NCBI RefSeq assembly: GCF_019207085.1
Contig: NZ_JAATOM010000023.1
Span: forward strand, 1 to 64,000
DNA from: Variovorax sp. dw_308
Lineage (GTDB): Bacteria > Pseudomonadota > Gammaproteobacteria > Burkholderiales > Burkholderiaceae_C
Direction: 5' to 3'
DNA: 64,000 nucleotides
Shown here: piece by piece, positions 35,561 to 44,646 of the stretch
Layout of the letters: each line of letters begins with the position of its first letter
Position numbering within the stretch: the first letter of the stretch is position 1
Position numbers and translations under genes: made by a program
The notes under the pieces: model-generated
Seen by the model: the letters and a program-made list of their open reading frames with translations, nothing else
What the model was told of the DNA's origin: nothing
Database searches by the model: none

Positions 35561-35746
35561 GGGCGCCGCACAAAGCGCCGCGCGGGCAGCGGCGTCATGG
35601 CCTCATCTGTATTAGATGCCGAGGCTTCAAGTGATGAAAGCCGGCCCATTCCGGCCGTTCCAATGACCAAGCCGGCCGGCTGGGAGGCAGTGTTGCCGAG
35701 ACCATTGGCAGCCGCTCGCCAGCGCACATCTTGAAACCGGAATGCA

Positions 35747-36097
35747 TCACTTTGTGTCCAATGTCGACTTACCGCCAGCGGCCGCGCGCGACGGCAGGCC
35801 GTCATTCGAGTTGGGGTCCTTGACGCGCGGATCCTTGGAGATAGCATTGTTCATCGCATCGATGGGCGTGGTGGTGCGTGCACCGGCGTCGGACGTCGAT
35901 CCGCCGGCCTTGCTATCGCTGGCGCTCGGCTTAGAGTCCTTGTAGCCATTGACCGATCCGGCCGCTGATGAATTGGTGTTGGGCGGCGGACCGCCGTTTG
36001 GGCTACCGCCAGCAGCGCCGCCCCCGGTTTGGGCGAATGCGCAACCGAAGCCAAACGCAAGGCACGCGGACAGCGCGACTGATTTCAGTTTTGTCAT
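35747..36097 (-). CDS. Secreted Gly/Ser/Asn-rich small protein, 116 aa
   Basis: MTKLKSVALSACLAFGFGCAFAQ is a signal peptide (basic start, hydrophobic core, AFAQ cleavage site). The mature part is low-complexity (TGGGAAGGSPNGGPPPNTNS, SKPSASDSKAGGSTSDAGAR) and ends in ISKDPRVKDPNSNDGLPSRA. Such periplasmic disordered proteins are common in Burkholderiales, but the role is unknown. AAGGAG with a 6-base spacer before ATG 36097 supports the start. Confidence 0.8.
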   Translation of the reverse strand: MTKLKSVALSACLAFGFGCAFAQTGGGAAGGSPNGGPPPNTNSSAAGSVNGYKDSKPSASDSKAGGSTSDAGARTTTPIDAMNNAISKDPRVKDPNSNDGLPSRAAAGGKSTLDTK

Positions 36098-36108
36098 GTG
36101 AGTCTCCT

Positions 36109-36402
36109 TCAGTGTGACGTGGAAAGCAGCGAGTTCGCGCTCACAACGCTTTCGACGGTGTGCGCGCCTTTCGCGCGTGTCTGTCGGCGGCACCCTACGC
36201 AAATTGCCCTCGACGCCTCCTTGTGGATGGGCGTGACATCCAAGTTGCTCGGTGATAAATCGCCTTCAGCATCGATCGCCTTAATGGCGCGGCCGGCGAG
36301 TGTTAAGTCGTGGTCTTCTTGTTGGAATTCCAAGTCGGCCCGCAGAAGGATCGACTGCGCAACGTGCTGCGCAAATGCCGCAATCGCCCACGTCGTGCAC
36401 AC
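36109..36402 (-). CDS. Possible hypothetical gene, 97 aa
   Basis: A minus-strand frame with protein-like composition in its middle (DHDLTLAGRAIKAIDAEGDL, NLDVTPIHKEASRAICVGC). It lies just upstream of the secreted-protein gene. No family, no clear ribosome-binding site. May be chance. Confidence 0.3.
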   Translation of the reverse strand: MCTTWAIAAFAQHVAQSILLRADLEFQQEDHDLTLAGRAIKAIDAEGDLSPSNLDVTPIHKEASRAICVGCRRQTRAKGAHTVESVVSANSLLSTSH

Positions 36403-36451
36403 CGCTGTAGAGTGGTCTTTTCAAACCCAAGTCATTGCACAAGCTCTCCCT

Positions 36452-36947
36452 TTGAGAATCCTGATCAATACGCTGTTGGTGGTCGCGTGGACCGCTACCG
36501 CTGGCCGCGACCCAGTCAGCACCCGCAATCGCTGCGGGGTCTGCTGCCCGCATCGAAGTTGTCTTTTCGCCGGAAGCAGGCTCTGCAGCGCTCGTCATCA
36601 AAGTGCTCGATTCGGCGCACCAATCCATCCGGCTGCCCGCCTATTCATTCACGTTCGTCGATGACAAGGGCAACAGGGGAAAGTCGAGCATCGCGGCGAT
36701 GAACCTCATCGCAGGGGCTGGCATTCCGATCCGCGCGATCTCTTCCTATGCGATCCATCACGACAAGTACATCGTTGTCGACGGCAGGCACACGGAAACG
36801 GGCTCTTTCAACTACAGCCAAGCTGCTGCGAAATCCAATTCGGAGAAAGTCCTCGTGGTGTGGGACAACGCGAGCCTGGCGAAGCGCTACCTTGCGCACT
36901 GGGAGAGTCGCTGGGCGCAAAGCTTTGCCGTCGAGAGCAGCTATTGA
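36452..36947 (+). pseudogene. Phospholipase D-family (Nuc-type) endonuclease, frameshifted and internally deleted
   Basis: Starts at TTG 36452 with a signal peptide (MRILINTLLVVAWTATA). A frameshift near 36503 leads into ATQSAPAIAAGSAARIEVVF, then SPEAGSAALVIKVLDSAHQS. After AYSFT, about 24 residues of the family pattern are missing before VDDKGNRGKSS. The single HKD motif is intact: HHDKYIVVDGRHTETGSFNY, with SEKVLVVWDNASLAKRYLA following. Nuc-type enzymes form dimers and degrade nucleic acid in the periplasm. Two independent defects make it a pseudogene. Confidence 0.8.
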
Positions 36948-37205
36948 TCGACGGCATGATATTGGGGGCGCTGCCTAGACTAGGCTGCTATGGGGAATGA
37001 ATCCGGACCGAGCTGTCAAAGGTCCGCGGATGGGCGGCGTGCGTGTTGCCGGCTTGAGACCGATCCGGAGCGGGAGCGTCGCCGACATGTGCATTGCTGG
37101 TGCCGAGTGCGCGCGGCGATGGGATGTTCTCTGCCAATGTCGCCAGCGCGCAAGGTGACGCTGTCGCTGCGCACGAGCGTTGGTACCGACCGTTTGAAAT
37201 CGCGT

Positions 37206-37669
37206 TCATGGCAGCGTGCTCGGTGGACCTCGCGGCAAGATTCCCGCCAGGAAGGATTCGATGCGCACCATCTGGACACGCCCGTTGGCGACAGCGGTCG
37301 AGCTTGATCTTGCGGTAGCGATTGGCCAGCGATAGTCACGAATGGCGCTGGAAGCCCGTCGGCAGCACATGCAGCAGGAATCGGCAGACGAACTCCTGCG
37401 CACCCAGGCGCAGGACCTTGCGTCGCCACTCGTGGCGATAGTCTTTCCACGCGAAGGCCACCTGGACGTCGACGAAGCCAGCGGCGACAGCACCCGTACC
37501 GGCACACTGTTCGTCACCGTGATCGTCCATACCTTCAACTACAAGCGCGACTACCACGTTGGCGTCGAAGAGGTCGCCCGGACCGGAGCCGCCCGCACCC
37601 GCATGGGAAGACACCCGGACGGCAGGCGATCCAGTGCTGGCCGTCCGGGGCCACCCCGCCGCCGGGCAC
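37206..37669 (-). pseudogene. IS91-family transposase remnant
   Basis: Minus-strand pieces match IS91-type transposases: VPGGGVAPDGQHWIACRPGVF at about 37669-37613, then, after a deletion, VQVAFAWKDYRHEWRRKVLR and LGAQEFVCRFLLHVLPTGFQ, with a frameshift to IRDYRWPIA. The N-terminus with the Tyr motifs and the C-terminal zinc region are gone. Together with the adjacent integrase remnant it marks a lost IS91-like element. The DNA from 36948 to 37205 shows nothing else. Confidence 0.72.
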
Positions 37670-37676
37670 GGCCTGC

Positions 37677-38135
37677 GTGCATCTGCATGGCAAGGGACGC
37701 AAGCAGCGGTCTGTGCCGCTCTGGCGATCAACGGTCAAGGTGATCCGCGCCTGGCTGAAGTCCAACCCGGACCTGACTCCCACGTCGGCGCTGCTGCCCA
37801 ACCGTGGAGGACAGGCGATGACGGGATCCAACGTGACGCAGCGCCTGGCATTGGCCGTCAAGGCCGCCGCGCTCACGATGCCGAGCCTGGGCGGGAGAAC
37901 TATCTCACCGCACTGCCTGAGGCACTCGACGGCCATGCACCTTCTGCAGTCGGGCGTGGACATCAGCGTGATCGCCCTGTGGCTCGGACACGAGAGTCCG
38001 GCGACAACGCATCAGTACGTAGAGGCCGATCTCGCCATGAAGGAGAAGGCGCTAGCCAGGCTTCAGGATCCCAACCTGGTCCCACGTCGGTTCCGGGCGG
38101 ACGACGAGCTGTTGAAGTTCCTCAAGACGTTGTGA
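37677..38135 (+). pseudogene. Tyrosine recombinase C-terminal remnant (IS91-associated integrase type)
   Basis: The catalytic half remains: HLHGKGRKQRSVPLW (Lys), then SPHCLRHSTAMHLLQSGVDI (HxxR), ALWLGHESPATTHQYVEADL (His and nucleophile Tyr). The first catalytic Arg and the whole core-binding domain are missing. The truncated start meets the IS91 transposase remnant head to head. Inactive. Confidence 0.8.
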
Positions 38136-38405
38136 TTACGCGCAGTTCAGAGGCGCGACCGCCGTCTTCGTACGAGGCCGGCAACGTCGCGCTGCTGGAC
38201 CAACTGTTCATAACTACGCGCTGTGCATAACGCTGCATACCCGCCTTGCTGCAGGCGACACGATCGCGCCAAGCCCCTCCCCTCCTCGTCGACATGCGCA
38301 ACGGTCGCGCCTTCGAAAACGCGCATGGCCGCGAACCAATAAACGCACTTCCCAAGCCACGGGACCTCCCGCACAGTCGCTGCAACGACAACGGCCGGAG
38401 CAAAC

Positions 38406-40283
38406 GTGCAGGTTCCCATTCAATTCGCGACGCAAGCCGCCGACTGGCCGCGCCGCGATCCCGTTCCGGGGCGAGCGGCGCGCCTGCTGAATTGCCTCTA
38501 CGCCGGCATCGCCGCGATCGCCGCGTCATTGATCGCCGTCGAAATCGTGCTGCTTCTGGCGTCGGTGTTCTGGCGTTATGCGCTGCATCGTCCGTTGGTC
38601 TGGTCAGACGAGGTGGCAAGCGTGGTGCTGATCTGGGTCGGCGTGCTTGGCGCAACGCTCGCAGGCCATGGAGGGCAACACATTCGCATGAGCGCGTTGG
38701 TCTCCGCGCTGCCTCGGCATGGCGACAAGTTCGCCGCCGTCGCGAGCGTGGCGACACTGGTGACACTGGGTACGCTTATCCCAGTGGCCGTCGAATATTG
38801 CTTCGCTGAATGGGGCCAGTCATCGCCCGCACTTGGGATTCCGAACGTGGTACGTCATGCGGCGCTGCCGGTCGGCCTCTCGCTGATGCTGGTCTCCGAA
38901 CTCGAACTCGTCATACGGCGACGCGCGTGGTCGCACATCGCGGTTGCAGCAGTTGGCGTGGGCATCTTGGTCGCGGGCTTCTACGGTTTCTCCGAACAGA
39001 TAGAAGCACTGGGTCATTGGTCACTGCTGCTGTTCTTCGTGGTGCTCGGCGCCTTGCTGGTCACCGGCATCCCCATCGCGTTCGCATTTGCTGCGGCGAG
39101 CGCCCTGTACGTTCTGTGCGCTGACGGTACGCCCATGAGCATCGTCACCATGCGCTTCGAGGAAGGCATGTCGCACCTGATCCTGCTCGCGATACCGCTG
39201 TTCGTCGCGCTTGGCCTCCTGCTCCAGGTGACCGGGCTCGCACAGGCCATGATCGGATTTCTCGCGTCACTGCTTGGGCGCGTGCGCGGGGGGCTCAACT
39301 ACGTGCTGATCGTGGCGATGTACGTGGTTTCCGGCATCTCGGGTTCCAAGGCCGCGGACATCGCGGCGATCGCGCCGGCACTGTTCCCGGACATGAAGCG
39401 CCGCGGCTACGACGAAGGAGACATGGCTGCCCTGCTCTCCGCATCGGCTGCGATGTCCGAGACCATCCCACCGAGCCTCGTGTTGATCACAATCGGTTCG
39501 GTGATGGGCATTTCGATCTCGACCTTGTTCAAAGGCGGATTGATGCCGGCGCTGGTGATCGCAGTCGCGCTGTGGTTGTATGTCGCATTGCGTGCGCGCA
39601 AGTTGCCCAAGCCTTCGGCCCGGAAGGTTCCCGCGCGCGAGGTCGGCCACCTCTTTGTTGTCGCGCTGCCCGCGTTCGGGCTGCCCTTCGTCATCCGCGG
39701 CGCCATCGTCAACGGCGTGGCGACCGCCACCGAGGTGGCGACCCTCGGCATTGTCTACGCACTGCTTGCCGGCTGGCTCATCTACCGGTGCCTGGACCTG
39801 AGAAAGCTGTATCCATTGCTGGTCGAGACGGCAACCACTTCCGGCGCGATCCTGCTCATCATGGGCACCGCAACGGCGATGGCCTGGGTCATCAGCCAGT
39901 CCGGCGTGTCCAATGAATTGGCCGGGCTGGTGAAGACGCTGCCGGGCGGGCGGGCAATGTTCCTGCTCGTGAGCATCTGCATCTTCATCCTCGTCGGCTC
40001 GCTGCTCGAAGGCATTCCGGCCATCGTGCTGTTCGCACCGTTGCTGTATCCAGCCTCGCGCGCCCTCGGCATCGACGACGTGCACTACGCGATGGTTGTG
40101 ATCCTGGCGATGGGAATCGGCCTTTTCGCACCGCCGATCGGTGTGGGCTTCTACCTCGCGTGCGGCATGGGCAAGGTCGAGACCGCGCTCGCCTCGCGGC
40201 ACATCTGGCGGTACCTCGCCGTCGTGCTTGCCGGCTTGCTGGTCGTTGCCTTCGTTCCTCAATTGACACTGCTCAAGTACTGA
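38406..40283 (+). CDS. TRAP transporter, fused small and large permease (DctQM), copy 1
   Basis: TRAP transporters use a Na+ or H+ gradient and a periplasmic binding protein to import organic acids. The 625-aa protein joins a DctQ-type N-terminus of four spans (ASVFWRYALHRPLVWSDEVA, IWVGVLGATLAGHGGQHIRM) to a DctM-type region of about 12 spans. The latter has VSGISGSKAADIAAIAPALF, SAAMSETIPPSLVLITIGSV and IGLFAPPIGVGFYLACGMG. GTG 38406 has GGAG five bases upstream. First gene of a four-gene plus-strand operon; no binding protein precedes it, but one ends the operon. Confidence 0.93.
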   Translation: MQVPIQFATQAADWPRRDPVPGRAARLLNCLYAGIAAIAASLIAVEIVLLLASVFWRYALHRPLVWSDEVASVVLIWVGVLGATLAGHGGQHIRMSALVSALPRHGDKFAAVASVATLVTLGTLIPVAVEYCFAEWGQSSPALGIPNVVRHAALPVGLSLMLVSELELVIRRRAWSHIAVAAVGVGILVAGFYGFSEQIEALGHWSLLLFFVVLGALLVTGIPIAFAFAAASALYVLCADGTPMSIVTMRFEEGMSHLILLAIPLFVALGLLLQVTGLAQAMIGFLASLLGRVRGGLNYVLIVAMYVVSGISGSKAADIAAIAPALFPDMKRRGYDEGDMAALLSASAAMSETIPPSLVLITIGSVMGISISTLFKGGLMPALVIAVALWLYVALRARKLPKPSARKVPAREVGHLFVVALPAFGLPFVIRGAIVNGVATATEVATLGIVYALLAGWLIYRCLDLRKLYPLLVETATTSGAILLIMGTATAMAWVISQSGVSNELAGLVKTLPGGRAMFLLVSICIFILVGSLLEGIPAIVLFAPLLYPASRALGIDDVHYAMVVILAMGIGLFAPPIGVGFYLACGMGKVETALASRHIWRYLAVVLAGLLVVAFVPQLTLLKY

Positions 40284-40295
40284 AACGAGACCTAC

Positions 40296-41927
40296 ATGTC
40301 CCTTCCCGAATTCAACCTTGGCGAGTTGCCGCCGTTGCAGGACCGCCATATCGGCAGCGTCTTCGCCCGCGCGCTGGACAAACACCCCGACAAGCTCGCG
40401 GTGCACGACACGCGCGAGGGCCTGACTTACCGTGAGCTGCACGACAGCGCGTTGCTGATTGCAGGCGGCCTGTCACGCCTCAACGTCGGTCGCCAGGAGA
40501 CCGTGCTGATGATGCTGGACAACCACGTCGACTTCGTGCGGTGCTGGATGGCCACCGCGCTCACGGCGCGCATCGAAGTGCCGATCAATACAGCATATGT
40601 GGGTGCCTCGCTGTCTCATGCGATCAACACGTCCGGCGCCAAGGTGATGATCATCGAGGCGCAGTACGTGGAGCGTGTGCTTGCGATCCGCGGCGAGCTG
40701 GAGGAACTGCGCACGCTGGTCGTGCGCGGCAACAGCGATACCGTCCATGCACCGCGCCTGAGCGTCATGAATTTCGGTGAACTGCGACGCGGCGTGCCGG
40801 ATTCGCCGGCCGAGCACAGGGCCTCGGACGCGATCGCGATTCTTTACACCTCCGGGACCTCGGGCCCTTCCAAGGGTTCGATCAACAGCCAGGCGCATGC
40901 CTACACCTATGCCCACCCATCCATGTTCGGTGCGGCGAGCGAAGATGACGTGGCGCTGATCGTGCTGCCGCTGTTCCACATGGGCGGCCAATGGGCTGGC
41001 GTCTACAACGCGCTGGTGGCGGGTGCCAGCGCGGTGATCGTGCCGCGCTTCAGCGCGAGCGCGTTCTGGGAGACCGCGGCGCATTACAAGGCGACTTACT
41101 GCTTCCTGCTTGGCTCGATGGTGCACTTCCTGCTTGGCCAACCGCCGGGGCCGAAGGACCGCCAGCATGGCCTGCGGAAGATGCTGCTGGTTCCAGTGCC
41201 GCAGGAACTGCCGCATTTCCAGGAGCGCTTTGGCATCGAACAGGTCGCGGCCGCCTATGGCTCGACCGAGGCCGCGGTCGTGAGCCGTGCACCGGTGGGC
41301 TTCGCCGAGGCCGGCAAGGCGGGCTGGGTGCGCAGGGAAGTGCAAGCTGTCGTGGTCGATGCCGAAGGCCTGCCGGTGCCGCAGGGTGAGGTCGGCGAAC
41401 TCTGGGTCCGGCCGATGGAGCCGTGGACCATGATGAACGGCTACATCGCCATGCCGGAAGCGACCGTGGCGGCCTGGCAGAACTTCTGGTTCCACACTGG
41501 CGACGCCGCACGCTTTGCGGAGGATGGGCAGATCGTCTTCGTCGATCGCATCAAGGACGCGATCCGGCGCCGCGGCGAGAACATCTCGAGCTTCGAGGTC
41601 GAGCAGGCCATCGGCGAGCACCCGGAAGTCGAGGAATGCGCGGTCGTGGCCGTTCCGAGCGAATACGTCGAGGATGAAGTCAAGGCCTGCGTCGTCATCC
41701 GGCCGGGCGCGATGCTCGACCCGTCACAACTCGTGGCCTTCCTCTCGACCCGCCTGCCCCGCTTCTGCCTGCCGCGCTACGTGGAATTCATGCCGGGGCT
41801 GCCGAAGACGGCAACCGCGAAGGTGAAGAAGGCAGAGCTGCGCCTCCAGGGCGTCACAGCGAACACCTGGGACGGGCTGCAGGAACAGCGTGACAGGCAA
41901 TCAACGGAAAAGGCGACCAGCGAATGA
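40296..41927 (+). CDS. AMP-dependent acyl-CoA synthetase/ligase, copy 1
   Basis: ANL-superfamily enzyme that activates a carboxylic acid as acyl-AMP and then acyl-CoA. The 543-aa protein has the P-loop-like motif AILYTSGTSGPSKGSINSQA, the A5 motif AAAYGSTEAAVVSR, the A7 motif WFHTGDAARFAEDGQIVFVD and the A8/hinge region DRIKDAIRRRGENISSFEVE, with the final catalytic Lys in KTATAKVKKAEL. Overall it resembles CaiC/crotonobetaine-CoA ligase-like enzymes. It lies 12 bp after the TRAP permease gene and overlaps the PhyH gene by ATGA. It would activate the imported acid; its identity is unknown. Confidence 0.92.
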   Translation: MSLPEFNLGELPPLQDRHIGSVFARALDKHPDKLAVHDTREGLTYRELHDSALLIAGGLSRLNVGRQETVLMMLDNHVDFVRCWMATALTARIEVPINTAYVGASLSHAINTSGAKVMIIEAQYVERVLAIRGELEELRTLVVRGNSDTVHAPRLSVMNFGELRRGVPDSPAEHRASDAIAILYTSGTSGPSKGSINSQAHAYTYAHPSMFGAASEDDVALIVLPLFHMGGQWAGVYNALVAGASAVIVPRFSASAFWETAAHYKATYCFLLGSMVHFLLGQPPGPKDRQHGLRKMLLVPVPQELPHFQERFGIEQVAAAYGSTEAAVVSRAPVGFAEAGKAGWVRREVQAVVVDAEGLPVPQGEVGELWVRPMEPWTMMNGYIAMPEATVAAWQNFWFHTGDAARFAEDGQIVFVDRIKDAIRRRGENISSFEVEQAIGEHPEVEECAVVAVPSEYVEDEVKACVVIRPGAMLDPSQLVAFLSTRLPRFCLPRYVEFMPGLPKTATAKVKKAELRLQGVTANTWDGLQEQRDRQSTEKATSE

Positions 41928-42694
41928 AGACAGAACAGCAGATGAACTTCGAGCGCGACGGCGTCGTGCACATCCCCGCCGCGCTCACCGGACACTGGCT
42001 GGACGAGGCGCGCAAGTGCTTCGAATGGAGCATCGCGCACCCGGGGCCGCGAAGCTCCAACTACACCAAGGGCGACTCAGGCACCTTCTATGTCGACACC
42101 GGCAACCCGGAAGCCTTCGACGGCTACGCGAGTTTTCTCGAACACGCGCCGCTCAAGGACCGAGTACGCGAGGCGATGGGCACGCGCGAGCTGTGGTTCG
42201 CCTTCGAGCAGGTGTTCTTCAAGGAGGGCGGCGCCGAGAAAGCCCAGCGCACGGCCTGGCACCAGGACACTTCGTACCTCAGCTTTGACGGGCCGCATCT
42301 GGCCGTGCTGTGGATGAGTTTCGATCCGGTGCCGCGAGAGTCGGCGCTGGAATTCGTACGCGGCTCGCACAAGGGACCGCTCTACGAGCAGCGCGGCGTG
42401 GGAACGACCGGCCTGCCGCCGGTTCCGCGCATCGAGGACGCACGCGAGCACTTCGACATCCTCGGGTGGGCCATGGCACCGGGCGATGCACTGATGTTCC
42501 ATCCGTCGATCCTGCACGGCGGTGGCCCGACACGCGCGGGGCAGCGCCGCCGCACGCTGTCGCTGCGATTCTTCGGCGACAAGGCCTTCTACCTGCAGCG
42601 CGCGTTCGGCAAGGACACCCCCGAATGCTTCCGCGAACTGCGCCTCGAGAACGGACAGCCGTTTCGCGGCGAGGCCTTTCGCGCGCTTCCCTGA
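41924..42694 (+). CDS. Phytanoyl-CoA dioxygenase (PhyH) family protein 1
   Basis: Fe(II)/2-oxoglutarate-dependent dioxygenases of this family hydroxylate acyl-CoAs or related small molecules. The 256-aa protein has the 2-His-1-carboxylate motif in TAWHQDTSYLSFDG (HxD) and GDALMFHPSILHGGGPTRAG (second His), with Arg in RRRTLSLRFFG for 2-oxoglutarate. It is translationally coupled to the CoA ligase gene, which suggests a CoA-ester substrate. It is more distant from the three minus-strand PhyH proteins than they are from one another. Confidence 0.9.
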   Translation: MKTEQQMNFERDGVVHIPAALTGHWLDEARKCFEWSIAHPGPRSSNYTKGDSGTFYVDTGNPEAFDGYASFLEHAPLKDRVREAMGTRELWFAFEQVFFKEGGAEKAQRTAWHQDTSYLSFDGPHLAVLWMSFDPVPRESALEFVRGSHKGPLYEQRGVGTTGLPPVPRIEDAREHFDILGWAMAPGDALMFHPSILHGGGPTRAGQRRRTLSLRFFGDKAFYLQRAFGKDTPECFRELRLENGQPFRGEAFRALP

Positions 42695-42727
42695 ATCGAC
42701 AACACCATCACAACGGAGACGGACACC

Positions 42728-43729
42728 ATGGACAAGAGAAGCTTCCTGAAGTTCAGCATTGCGGCGGGCACGGCCGGATTCTCGATCGGCTCGATGGCCA
42801 AGAGCAACTTCAAGTTCAAGTACGCGCACAACGCCCCGACGGACCATCCGCTGCACATCCATGCCGCCAAGGCCTGCGAGAAGATCGCGCAGCGCACCAA
42901 CGGCGCGGTGCAGATCGACGTGTTCCCGAACAACCAGCTCGGCGGCGACACGGAGATGCTCGGGCAACTGCGCGCCGGTGCAATCCAGTTTCAGACGCTG
43001 TCGACGCTCATCCTTTCGAACGTCGTGCCATCTTCCGCGATCAGTGGCGTTGGCTTTGCCTTCAAGAACCACGACGAAGTATGGGCCGCGATGGACGGCA
43101 AGCTCGGAGGCCTGATTCGCGCCGACATCGAGAAGGCCGGGCTGGTGCCGATGGAAAAGATGTACGACAACGGCTTCCGGCAGATCACCAACAACGTCAA
43201 GCCGATCGTGAACGCGCGCGACCTCGAAGGCCTGAAGATTCGCGTGCCGGTGAGCCCGATGTGGCTGTCGCTGTTCAAGTCACTCGGCGCGGCTCCGACC
43301 TCGATCAACTGGTCGGACACCTACGTGGCGCTGCAGACCAAGGTGGTCGACGGGCAGGAGAACCCGCTCGGATTCATCAACCTGGCCAAGCTCTACGAGG
43401 TACAGCAGTTCTGCTCCAAGTCCAATCACATGTGGGACGGCATGTGGTTTCTCGCGAATGGCAAGGCGTGGGCCTCGATGCCAGAGGACCTGCGCAAGGT
43501 CTGCGCCGATGCCTTCAACGAGGAAGCCATCGCGCAGCGCAAGACCAACGAGAACCTGAACAACAACACAGAGCAGACCCTGCGCGGCAAGGGCCTGAAG
43601 TTCAATGACGTGGACGTGGCCAGCTTCAAGGCGCAACTGCGCACGAGTGGCTTCTACAACGACTGGAAGGGCAAGTTCCCGAAGGAGATCTGGACCGCGT
43701 TCGAGAACGCGACCGGCGCCACCTCATGA
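42728..43729 (+). CDS. TRAP transporter substrate-binding protein (DctP), copy 1
   Basis: Periplasmic component that captures the acid for the TRAP permease. The N-terminus MDKRSFLKFSIAAGTAGFSI looks like a Tat or Sec signal. The DctP fold shows DLEGLKIRVPVSPMWLSLFK with the conserved Arg, and the signature YVALQTKVVDGQENPLGFIN. Length 333 aa is normal. It ends the plus-strand operon and overlaps the convergent LysR gene by six bases at their stop codons. Confidence 0.92.
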   Translation: MDKRSFLKFSIAAGTAGFSIGSMAKSNFKFKYAHNAPTDHPLHIHAAKACEKIAQRTNGAVQIDVFPNNQLGGDTEMLGQLRAGAIQFQTLSTLILSNVVPSSAISGVGFAFKNHDEVWAAMDGKLGGLIRADIEKAGLVPMEKMYDNGFRQITNNVKPIVNARDLEGLKIRVPVSPMWLSLFKSLGAAPTSINWSDTYVALQTKVVDGQENPLGFINLAKLYEVQQFCSKSNHMWDGMWFLANGKAWASMPEDLRKVCADAFNEEAIAQRKTNENLNNNTEQTLRGKGLKFNDVDVASFKAQLRTSGFYNDWKGKFPKEIWTAFENATGATS

Positions 43730-44632
43730 ACTGGCCGATGCGAGTTCCGGCCAGTGCTCGGCCTCGAGCTTGATCCATTCGATGAGCTTGCGCGTCGCCA
43801 GGTTGGGCGCGTTTTCCGCAGGCCAGCCTGCGACCCAGGTCGTGCTCAGCGCTTCGACTGGCGCAGCGCTGACCTTGCCTGCGAGCAGCGCAGCAGCCGC
43901 CGCCGAATAAGGGACCACCAGCGAGATCATTCCGGATTGCACGAGGTCGAGTCTGAGGTGCAGCGCCTGGATGTCCATGACCACGTTGAGGACCAGGCCG
44001 CGCAGGGCGCACTCGCGGTCGAGTCCGAGCGACTTTCGATTCGAGCGCGCCACCACCAACGGCTGCCGCACGACCCACTCGAGGTCGACCGGCCGGTTCA
44101 TTCGCAGGCCTGCGTCGACGTGGCTCACGGCTACCACCGGCTCGGTGCGCAGGTTGTGCATGACGATGGGCAGGCCGGACGCATCGTCCCCAATGAAGAT
44201 CGCGCAGTCGAGCGTGCCATCGCTCAGCATCTTGGCCAGGTTGTACGACAGGCCTTCCATCACCTCGAGGTGGACACGCGCGTACGCATTCCGATAACGC
44301 GTGATGAGTGACACGCCCATGGCCTCGCGCACCGAGGGTGGCATGCCCATTCGCAACGTGCCGGAGGGCTCGCGATCGAGCTCGTTGACCTCGCGCTTGA
44401 GGTGGCCGATCTGGGTCAGCAAGGACCTCGCGCGTTCCCGCAGCAGTTCGCCGGCCTCGGTCAGCACCACGCCACGCGTGTTTCGCTCGAACAGCGCGAC
44501 GTCGAATTCGCGCTCGAGCAGCTGGATCTGGCGCGTCAGCGCCGACTGGGAGATGTACTGGTACCGCGAGGCGAGCGACAGGCTGCCGGCGTCCGCGGCC
44601 GCGACGAAATGTTCGAGTCGTCGTATGTCCAT
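43724..44632 (-). CDS. LysR-family transcriptional regulator 1
   Basis: 302-aa LysR protein. MDIRRLEHFVAAADAGSLSL, then RYQYISQSALTRQIQLLERE and FDVALFERNTRGVVLTEAGE form the winged HTH; the rest is a two-lobed effector domain. It is the last gene of the minus-strand operon, 14 bp after the enoyl-CoA hydratase gene, so it is probably co-expressed with its own targets. The paralogue at 57581-58501 is divergent from the start of the same operon. Confidence 0.9.
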   Translation of the reverse strand: MDIRRLEHFVAAADAGSLSLASRYQYISQSALTRQIQLLEREFDVALFERNTRGVVLTEAGELLRERARSLLTQIGHLKREVNELDREPSGTLRMGMPPSVREAMGVSLITRYRNAYARVHLEVMEGLSYNLAKMLSDGTLDCAIFIGDDASGLPIVMHNLRTEPVVAVSHVDAGLRMNRPVDLEWVVRQPLVVARSNRKSLGLDRECALRGLVLNVVMDIQALHLRLDLVQSGMISLVVPYSAAAAALLAGKVSAAPVEALSTTWVAGWPAENAPNLATRKLIEWIKLEAEHWPELASASS

Positions 44633-44646
44633 GACGGTTGCGGCCG

